Assembly (NCBI GenBank): GCA_963971425.1
Contig: OZ020523.1
Coordinates: forward strand, 19,573,105-19,637,104
Length of the DNA stretch: 64,000 nt
Source of the DNA: Bryoerythrophyllum caledonicum
Lineage: Eukaryota > Streptophyta > Bryopsida > Pottiales > Pottiaceae
Reading direction: 5' to 3'
Below, piece after piece: positions 55,919-64,000 of this stretch (positions are counted from its first letter, which is position 1; each line of letters starts with the position of its first letter). The notes under the pieces are model-generated. The model was not told the DNA's origin. It made no database searches and worked only from the letters and a program-made list of their open reading frames with translations. A program made the translations under genes and the position numbers.

Positions 55919-58900
55919 TTAAGTATGTGAACTGTAAAAGTCGTGGTTGTCACTTACGAAGAAAACGTAGTAGATTATGGTCATGAACGCAAAGCAGACG
56001 AACGCTATTTGGAAGACGTTGTATCTGCAACCATCAGACACGATGGTAAGTCTCGCCATGTGATTCGTCAAAATCAAGGACTGTAACACAATAGGTCTTT
56101 GCTCATGTACCTGAACAAGTACTTGATTCCCCTCAAGGACTCAATGGTGCCACCAAAGATTTCTTGAACGGCTGTAGCATCCGCATACAGAGAGAACGCC
56201 TTTGTACAAAATTGAATCAGGCTGCAAACCATACGAGTGTCATTGAAAGGCGAGCTCACACTGATGTGCTTTGAATTCACAGTTTTCATACATTGAGAGA
56301 TTACCTGATGCTGCTTGCAATTATGAGCCCCACGTTAAACAGGAAGGAATTCATCATTGTGGCACCCCATCTGTTGGTCAATTAAATTGTCAATGTTATG
56401 TCCATATGATACATAGAAACGTTAAGACTGAAAGTTGAAAAAAACTACTGCTCGACTTCAAAGTTGGAAAATTGTAAAAATTAGGCAGATGATGAAGCGC
56501 AGAAAGCTAAATCAGCGTGAGCGCCAGATGGACGCTATCTGTAAGCACAAAACGTTTGACGAAACTAGTTTCGGAGAAAGATTATTACTCAGACGTTGTC
56601 ACCAGCATAAATAAGCACACTGTTCCTGAATTGATTTCCTGACACTTTACATACAGTCCTTGAAGAAATAAGTAGCCAGAGCTGGATCGAACGTACTTCA
56701 TAGGGTGCACTCGGAAAAAGAGAAAGTTCATGCCAATGTGCATCTCTCCCGAAATCACAGCGAGCAACAGGTACAAGCAAAAGACGCCGAAAGCTACAGT
56801 TCCAAGCAGCCCTGCAATACAGAAACTAATCAGCATAATATGAATCATCGCACTCAAGAGTCTGATATAATTCAGAGTCTCGTGATATTGCAGATGCGAA
56901 TTTCTTGAATGAAAATGACTTAAGAGAAAGATTGTGAGGTGCACCCCAAGCCTTGTCCAACTGTATAAAAATCTTGTTCAGGAATGGGTCTTCTGGTGGA
57001 TCGCAGAGCATGAATATAATTATATGCACCAACCACATTACGGACACCACCATTCTGACATCGAGTACAACAGTGTGCAAACGTCATATTTCGTGAGAAG
57101 AGGATATTTCAAAAATTAATGAGAAAACAATTCTAGAATAATCGATGATGTGCTTCGCATGAAGCTTACCCAATGAGTCCAAAGAAGAGGCATGCCAAGT
57201 AACTGAGAACAGTGAGTGCCCAAGAAGCATCAGCCTGCGCATTAAGTGAAGCAAATCACTTTAATTATTGCAAAACAGAGTATAATCGTTATGTGTGCAG
57301 AAAAACAACACTAATTCACAGGTGACGATATTAGTATATAAGCATTGCTTGCAGCAATGGCAATTCGTAAGATTGACAACCTTTTCTCCTTGAGGGAAAA
57401 CTTCTGTCAGAGCTTGCTCATCTTGTTCCAAGAACACAAGTTCCTGCATTAAGCGAAAAAGAGTTCCATTGATGAGAACACCTTCTGCACTGTGAACAAT
57501 TCTAAGCGGGTGATAGACAGGAAGATTGAGGCATAGGCTATAGGCATCCAAGAATTTTGGAATGAAGGTCAATTAACCAATTAAAATGTAGATGAAGCCC
57601 ACGATAGTGATGAAAATTGCCATGTACCTGTTGAATCTTCAAGATGTTTTTTTTCCATTTGCTTCCTTTAGATCCAGCTCTCTCTTCACGTTGTAATCCC
57701 AGAACAATCTCCTTTATTTCTTTCCCACGTTCGGCGAGTTGCGTTGCCTCCTGCGGTTGTTCATGCTCGGTTTATAAGTGGACGGAGTAGCAGCCCAATC
57801 ATGATGCAGCTAATAAATTCGAAGATACGATAATTTGGAATATTGTGTGCAGATATGATGTTAGCTTCTGTGTGACTCGACGAAGACAACCTTGGTGTAC
57901 TCCGCAAAAGTGATCGTTGTCTTGGGCCGGTGAATGAACGTATTGATTAGGCCCATCGGTAAGCACGCAACGCCAACACCACCAAATATCTGCACAATTT
58001 TCCACTTACTTAGAGTGCTTCTTGACGACAACTGAATAAATTATTGTCCTTAATACGTCCACATTACACCACTTAAAGAAAACCTCATCGTAGCCATCCT
58101 CTCTCAAGCGATAAATTGACAGTTGCAGCGACTTTGTCATTACATACTAGAATAGCTTCCAGCACAAAAGAAAGAAAAATTCCAGCCACAGCAATTGACA
58201 ACGAGTAGAGCGACAGAAATTCATTACGGCAAAGAGTATGGAGCCAATGATGGTTGTGACGGCGATAACGTATTCCGGGAAAGAGATCCTCATAGTCCAG
58301 TTTGTAGAAGTTCCACCCCCTGACAAATACGATGCACACTGCCGCACAATCACCGTGTCATTCAGCCTGCTTTAGCTCTGTTACACGTTTACCACCATGC
58401 TTCAATGACTCAGCTTCCATTTGCCAGAAATGCCGGAATTTTTTTGCATATCCCCTTCATGAAGGCTTTACATACGAAACATAAACTGACCTAAAGAAAA
58501 ATGTTGTGCAAGACGCACCAGTTGCCGACTGGTAGAAGAGACGAGAACTGTCGTCGGTAGGCATGGCGCTGTGAGGGTCAACGTCGAGAAATCCGTGGTA
58601 AATGGAATGGATACAGACTCCAGGCGGCGTACGGTGAAGTCCGAATAGCCAACGAGAGCTGAAATTCAGTGGCAACGCAAGTGAGTCTTCATGATGCAAA
58701 AGCGCGCATCCAATGGAAATCCATGCACCTCTGATGTAAATAATACTCACAGTCCATAATATACATCTTGTACTTACCATAGCAGATGCCAATGACGAGC
58801 CCTAACACAAGCGCCAGTACCAGCACCCACAGGAAAGAATTCAGCAGCCGCTTGCGTGTAGGTCTGTGTTCAAAACATCGCAGAACGATGAGCCTTATTC

Positions 58901-59474
58901 TCAACACAACGTCATTCTACGTTTAAACAAATTGCAAATAACCAGACAACACTCAAGGTCTCTCACCAGTGATCAGCTCACTCATTGCTGAGAAGAGGAG
59001 TAATGCCGTAAACTCTTGACAGAAAAACATGCTGAAAAGCTAGGTTATGAGAATAAATTCACTTGATAGCATCATGATACTTATTCCTCAACAAATTGAG
59101 GAGTAGATAGAATTGGCTTACGTTTCCTCGTCGGCTTCGTAGTAGAAGAACGCAAACGGACAGATGAAGAACAAGAACACTGCGTCGATAATATACACGG
59201 CATACCAGAGCTGCTTCATCGGCAAGGTGTAGTTACAAGCAGCGAGATAGACAGAATTCTTGCACGCGTTGCGATTCGCCACGTCCGCGGGTAACATGAG
59301 GATGGAGATCTGCGCTATCGAGAGGCCAAAGACAACAATTCCTTTCGGAAGATACGCTTGATTGTAATCGTCGGGATGCTGGTAGTTTATCAGCAAATAA
59401 GTATTAAAAACCACTACAACGAAGCACATTATCACAACTATCACCACAAGCGCTACGCTGAAATCCGAGCTCAT
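55919..59474 (-). CDS. LIMR-family (LMBR1/LMBD1-like) multi-pass membrane protein, 13 exons
   Basis: Exons, in transcript order, are 59474-59122, 58863-58778, 58658-58519, 58338-58228, 57989-57891, 57750-57628, 57443-57381, 57234-57170, 57054-56945, 56811-56697, 56370-56305, 56221-56111 and 56024-55919. All phases close, giving 515 residues, close to the roughly 509 I recall for the plant LIMR protein. The start MSSDFSVALVVIVVIMCF is the first membrane helix. Diagnostic blocks are LLINYQHPDDYNQAYLPKG, VVFGLSIAQISILMLPADVA, SDFTVRRLESV, FPEYVIAVTTIIGSILFA, FGGVGVACLPMGLINTFI, CDPPEDPFLN, FFRVHPMKWGATMMNSFLFN and EIFGGTIESLRGIKYLFR. A charged coiled-coil-like segment (exons 6-7) separates the two helix clusters. 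The animal relative LMBRD1 acts in lysosomal cobalamin export; the plant role is not established. Exon 3 ends at an internal GTGCGT donor, the only one keeping phase. Confidence 0.93.
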
Positions 59475-60124
59475 GCTGTAGCCCTAATTCACACAATCTC
59501 CAAGAAAGAAAGAAGTATCTCGTTGACAGAAGAGCGAGCTCGTGACATTTAGCCCTAACCTAACATTCTATTTCATTTCGCATATTTTCTCCACACCAGA
59601 TCAAAAGAATTCCACAAGAAACACCGATCCTGGTGCTTTCCTCTCTCAACCCCTATCCTTACGAGACTTCACATTGAGAGCTACCACGCAGAGCTCTCTC
59701 CTTGAGCAGCAATTGCCGTTTTCAAACCTTCAATCCCGTAGCTCTAGGATAAAAACAAACTCCGACCAAAAAACTCAAAAAAGAGCGCCAAAAACATTCC
59801 TCGAAATCTCTCAAGCAGAGCCGATCCGGTATTTTGACGACATTGCGCCACAGGAAGTGCATCGTAGTGGAAGAAAGCGCTCCCTGCCTACTCCGTCAAT
59901 TCCATCCTCTCATTCTCGACTCCTAATTCACGAGTCTGTTCTGCATTGTGCGTCAATTTTGAAGGCGAATAGCGCCATCGAACCGCAGCTTTCACTGGAA
60001 TGCAGCAAAGTTTCGAAGACGACAAACAGGCCGGAATGATTTCCAATGAGAGAAAGGGACGAGGTTCTTCGGAGGAAGCCAAGCTGCTGCGAGGTGTGAA
60101 GCGACAGTCGTTAGGAATAACTAA
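59475..60124. other. Upstream region of the LIMR gene
   Basis: This should hold the LIMR promoter and leader. The plus-strand frame 59542-60039 (165 codons) has no recognisable domain and overlaps a minus-strand frame. I do not call it. Confidence 0.4.
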
Positions 60125-60475
60125 CACACGAGTGGTACTCGGGTGAGACTTGTTTGATGCTCGGGTGAAACCGGGTGATACCTGTTTGATTATCCGGCGG
60201 GTATATGACGAGGGTGTTGGTTCACGACTGGTATGTCGGTGTAATCATGGTTGAACCGGGTGATACCTGTGCGATTCTCCGGAGGGTATCTGACGAGGCA
60301 CGACTGGTATGTCGGTGTTACCATGGTTGAACCGGGTGATATCTGTGTGATTCTCCAGCGGGTATCTGCCGAGGGCGTTTTCTGAGGAATGGTACCTCGG
60401 TGTTACCTTACTTATACCGGACGATACTTGTGTTATACCGTGGTTATACTCGTGCCGGTATCTGTAGAAGGGTAG
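60125..60475. repeat. Imperfect tandem array with GGTGATACC-type units
   Basis: CCGGGTGATA recurs at about 60171, 60256 and 60332 (spacings 85 and 76 bp). Each is followed by a CTGT(G/T)-GATT-TCC block, a GGGTAT(C/A)TG block and, two times, GACTGGTATGTCGGTGT. A shorter fourth unit with TATACCGG follows. The units have diverged enough to suggest an old minisatellite. Confidence 0.65.
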
Positions 60476-60724
60476 AATATTTGACATACAGTACATTGTT
60501 CTAAGGTAGAGTGTTTGACTCTAAATAAGTATCCTAGTACAATAATGTAGCGACCTTGTAGGTTTGCCAGTAAATAATCCTAAAAAAATTGGGGATTTCA
60601 AATAACACTATTTTTGGTGAGGTTTTCTTGCTTTTATTCCATTTGAGGTCATTGTCAAACATTTTTGGTCATTTCCTAATGGTTTTTTAATATTTAGAAC
60701 ATTTTAGAGTGTTCTAAAATAATT
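60476..60724. other. AT-rich spacer
   Basis: No gene and no clear paired repeat. It includes TTTTGGTCATTTCC-like duplicated blocks near 60670. Confidence 0.35.
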
Positions 60725-61291
60725 TGTAGCATATCCAAAACAATTGTGCAGGGAGTGGAGGCTCAAAAACTGCCAATTCTCGTTTTATTATTTTGCAAAC
60801 TAAATTCATGTTCTAGAATGAGAATCCAAATGGTTTACACCACATCTTGTAGTAGAAAAAATAAAATGTAAAATTTATGAAGATCTCTAAGTTTTATATG
60901 GAAAAGAAAAAGTATTTTGGTACCTTGCCCAACAATGTGTGGCAATGTGTGAAAATGTTTGACTTGGGTTAATGTGCTATTTTTCCCTAAAGACAAGAAA
61001 AAAATTGACATTGTTGAAGGAAATAATATTACTTGCTGTTTTTGAAATTCTCACGTTTGATTGGGCATTCTAGCCAAAGTTTTTGGAGTTGCCCAATGTT
61101 CCCACTCTCCCCACTTGAAATTCAAAACCCTATAATTTTTTAATTGAATGTCGGATTTAGGAAAAACACTGCATTCACACGAATCATTTAGTAATGTCCA
61201 TCTACAGTAGAAGTTTTGAAGAGGAATGTTATAAATTGACATGTAGGAATTTGCCCAAACCTTCCCTAGGGGGCTCTTGGGCCTTTAGGCG
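60725..61291. mobile_element. TTAA-family element, left part missing
   Basis: GTAGCATATCCAAAACAA, GGGAGTGGAGGCTC, GGTTTACACCACATCTTG, GGTACCTTGCCCAACAATG and CTACAGTAGAAG are family blocks in reverse order. The right end is CTTGGGCCTTTAGGC with TTAA at 61292-61295. The other end is deleted. Confidence 0.6.
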
Positions 61292-61295
61292 TTAA

Positions 61296-61891
61296 AGAGT
61301 CACAGAAGATGGCCTTTGTAAGGTGATTGATACTATTTTGGTACAAGACAAGAGTTGTCTCCTACAAATGCACTTGTATCTTACTCCTTAGCTCCCAATC
61401 TTGTTACTTTGTAATTGATTATGGAACTCAACATTTCCAAAATGGTGGCAAGTGATTGGTAGATGATGTAAATACAAGAATAAAGACAGTACTAACAATT
61501 TCAAGGCCGAGTATGATTCATCATAGAATAATAATAAGTCATCTCTCAAATTATTGGATAGATTTGGGCTTCCCTCTCAAAGTCCTAATTGTGGATTATT
61601 TTAATTTGTTTGGATCATTGACTCAAGTGTAAAATCCATTGACCGAGATTTGTAAGAGATCTATTGTAGTACTGGCTGAGTGAATTTCTTCACAAGTATC
61701 ATAAGGTTTCAAGTACCAGGACAGTGATACATTGACATGACATTTGTTCACATGTGTTCCGATGTGTCGTACCAGGAAAGTGATACGCGACATGCCTTCA
61801 AACCCAAATCTGCCATCAGATATGACTTGGCATGTTTGGGATATTATACGTAGTCACACCATTCATGGAGGTGAATAAGCCATCCTGCAAT
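61296..61891. other. AT-rich intergenic sequence, nothing recognised
   Basis: No supported gene. GTACCAGGA(C/A)AGTGATAC occurs twice (about 61714 and 61769), a short direct duplication. Confidence 0.35.
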
Positions 61892-61895
61892 TTAA

Positions 61896-62674
61896 CCCTT
61901 TACCGCCCAGGAAGCCCGAAATGCGACTCCGGAGGTGCTAAAACTCGATTTGCATGAAATCCATGAGGAGTTAGGCTTCGAGATATCGGGTTCAGATATG
62001 CTCACTCATTACATGTACACTCTCCAACAATCTTATCATGATTTGGATTTATAGAACTCTTGGAAAAGCTAGGAATACAACACACAATACATCAAATACA
62101 CTAAAATACAGTGAATACCATGACATATACTATGTTGTATTTCTCACACATGCACATTGATTTTGGTCTTACATTTTTATAGAACTTTGTCTTTAAGACA
62201 TTCTTCATTGTTTTGTGATTGTTGATCTCTCTCTTCACATACAAAACTTATGTTTTGATTCGTTTCAGGTTGGAATGTTTTTCTATACAATCAAGGTGAA
62301 AGAAGAAAAAAAAAATCACCAATAATTTTGTATAAAAAAAAATTTCACATGTGATATGTCAATGCCAAGCTATCAACCTAGTGCACATGTGAACCGCTCT
62401 AATTCAAAGTAAAAAAAATCTTGCAAGAATCTATTGATGGTTAAAGTAGTACACCCTCTTTTCACTACCAATATACGGTAACTTTAAACACTATAATATA
62501 TTCCATCAACCCTTGAATGTTGTGCAAAATTTCCCCAACGTTCAGGTCATGGGTTAAGTCCAATTTTGTAAGGTTATATATTAATATTAGGCATTGTATT
62601 TCCATCAAATTCGTTTCAAAGAAAAAATCAGTAGAAACCTTGGTTTTCCAGAAACATAGCTCGGCGGTAAAGGG
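61896..62674. mobile_element. Second piggyBac-like (TTAA) element family, 779 bp
   Basis: TTAA flanks both sides (61892-61895 and 62675-62678). The ends are perfect 12-bp inverted repeats CCCTTTACCGCC (left) and GGCGGTAAAGGG (right). TTAA plus CCC ends identify a piggyBac-type element. The inside is AT-rich with no open frame, and does not share the internal blocks of the CCCCTAAAGG family. Non-autonomous. Confidence 0.82.
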
Positions 62675-62678
62675 TTAA

Positions 62679-63240
62679 AAGAGAAGTCCGTGTGAGAGTC
62701 GCACTGAGCACGAGCAATGGAAAAGTTGTGAGAGCTGTGCTTTCAAGTCATGCAATGGTTGTTCATGTTGGGTGACAAGACTCACAACAATGTCGTGATC
62801 CTTGTGAAAGATCGCCCTTGTTGGTATTTTTCTTTAATTGCATAAAGAAGGAAGTATACATTTGCCTTGTTAATCGGGTTGAACTAAGTGTCTTTTTGGA
62901 GGTGGGGCTACTACCAAGGGCACATTGTTTATAGAATAGTAGAAGACTGACACGTATATAGTGTCAGTTCATTCTCTTCACTAAGTCTATGGCCATGGGA
63001 TATAGGGTAGTGTAATAAAATCACTTCCCTCTTTCCAAGGTAAACACTTTTCTACACTAAGTGCTTCCCTACATTGTTCTAAGTGACTTCAAGACAACCA
63101 ACATGTCATCCCTTCAAGAGCCTTGTGGGGTACTCATACAACGAGGTCTTCAGACCCCCACCATAGTTGGGTGGACTATGGTGGCAGGCCCCACGCTCGT
63201 ATTGGGACTTGAACTTACAACCACGCACAATGTTTACATA
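62679..63240. repeat. Repeat region related to 29210-29858, with adjacent unassigned sequence
   Basis: GTTCATTCTCTTCACTAAG(T/C)C, GGCCATGGGATA, AAACACTTTTCTACACTAAG and GTCATCCC-TTCAAGAG match, in direct orientation, blocks near 29465-29630. The first 150 bp (to about 62830) are unassigned. No gene is supported. Confidence 0.5.
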
Positions 63241-63480
63241 CAAAGAGAGAAAAAAAAAACATTATATTTTTTTTAAATCTTAATTTTATGTTTTGGAAAA
63301 ACAAAGAAATCAAATAAAAGAGGAGAGAGAAAAAAAAAAGTTCAGATACAAAGGAAAAGAAAAAGTTGTTCTCATGCAAAGAGAAAGAAAAGACGTTCAA
63401 ATGGAAAGAGATGAAAAGACGTTCAAATGGAAAGAGAAAGAAAAGACGTTCACATACAAAGAAGAGACCTCGGTGATTAG
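63241..63480. repeat. Purine-rich tract with short tandem units
   Basis: One strand is almost all A and G. AAAGACGTTCA(A/C)AT recurs at about 63389, 63418 and 63444. The plus-strand frame across it encodes only Lys/Glu/Arg runs and is not called as a gene. Confidence 0.5.
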
Positions 63481-64000
63481 AAAAGGTATGGATATAATTA
63501 TATATACAAATATGGATAAAAGTTGGGCAAAATTCATCCAAACATACAACCCATCATTACCGTACATTATACCTCACCCCTACTAACCACAAGCCCCAAT
63601 TTGTCCTTAGTCGAGGAAACTTTCCAACATCATGATGGAAGCTATGCAGACATGAACGCAACCTATTTCGGGCACCACATCGAAAGTAGGGGCAAGGACG
63701 ATGGGATATTCAAAGCTTTGCGGCCAGCATGAGATGAGTAGGATCTGCCACAAGCCAATGGGAACTGGCTCTCAATGTTTATCATGCTGTGCTTTTACTT
63801 TGACAAGCCCGGCGCACATGGGGAAGCATCGCAAGCCTCACAATGTCAGCACAATTACCTCTCAAGTGTTTGATTTTTTTATGCAAATGAGTGGTTAATG
63901 TGTCTGCAGCAGGCGCCCCATTTTCCAATAGGAACTTCATATTTACGGTGCCTTTGTGGGTGAAAAAATATGGGGGTGCCTTTGTGGGTGTAAAATATTG
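63481..64000. other. Intergenic, nothing recognised
   Basis: Mixed composition with short chance frames on the plus strand (69 and 65 codons). A direct repeat of GGTGCCTTTGTGGGTG occurs at the very end (about 63949 and 63975). The region runs off the window. Confidence 0.35.

Noticed and set aside
58457..58518. Longer version of LIMR exon 3 ending at a GTCAGT donor near 58490
   Set aside because: It breaks the reading phase into the next exon. Ending at CAACTG|GTGCGT (58519) keeps the phase and restores the conserved RQ-C...NWTMR block.
59542..60039. 165-codon plus-strand frame upstream of the LIMR gene
   Set aside because: No domain, ordinary low-complexity composition, and it lies in the expected promoter of a divergent gene.
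63215..63541. Phe-rich minus-strand frame and Lys/Glu-rich plus-strand frame
   Set aside because: Both are produced by the purine-rich tract and have no further support.

Overview
This is a window of a nuclear plant (streptophyte) genome. It carries a plastid-targeted ribosomal protein L4, a plastid-lipid-associated (fibrillin-type) protein, a plant-type L-type lectin receptor kinase, a plant-type LIMR/LMBR1 membrane protein and spliceosomal genes with short GT-AG introns of roughly 80-600 bp. The very dense, AT-rich and mostly decayed transposon content is set around compact genes, and piggyBac-like (TTAA) elements and a DUF7869-type transposase-like gene are unusual for flowering plants. 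I therefore lean towards a non-flowering plant (bryophyte, lycophyte or charophyte), but the sequence alone does not settle it.

Region 1 (1-40 kb) is mobile-element territory. It holds: (i) a DUF7869-like transposase-type gene on the minus strand (2218-5438), one nonsense codon and one frameshift short of an open frame; (ii) a very large unidentified coding region on the plus strand (10501-14464), open over about 1,320 codons apart from three nonsense codons and one frameshift; (iii) a decayed pogo/Tigger-like transposase (16507-18148, minus); (iv) an inverted duplication of a lectin receptor kinase, with a dead copy (18699-20898, minus) and an open copy (33012-35229, plus); (v) a LINE-like remnant (38540-39310); and (vi) many non-autonomous elements. 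The commonest repeat is a roughly 0.95-1.1 kb family that ends in CCCCTAAAGG... and is flanked by TTAA, the signature of piggyBac-type insertion. One copy is inserted cleanly into another. A second TTAA family lies at 61.9-62.7 kb. Mutator/hAT-like and PIF/Harbinger-like small elements with visible target-site duplications are also present.

Region 2 (40-59.5 kb) is a compact gene island with six housekeeping genes: HAKAI (plus), NSE1 (minus), TIM50 (plus), a fibrillin/PAP protein (minus), plastid RPL4 (plus) and an LIMR-family protein (minus). Neighbours converge at 3' ends and diverge at 5' ends throughout. I could follow every exon by hand with consistent reading-frame phases. The genes act in different compartments: the m6A writer complex and the SMC5/6 complex in the nucleus, the TIM23 import channel in mitochondria, plastids, and endomembranes. 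I see no functional cluster.

Region 3 (59.5-64 kb) returns to repeats: a GGTGATACC-containing tandem array, TTAA elements and purine-rich DNA. I recognised no tRNA, rRNA or CRISPR array. All homology statements rest on motif recognition and were not searched against a database.
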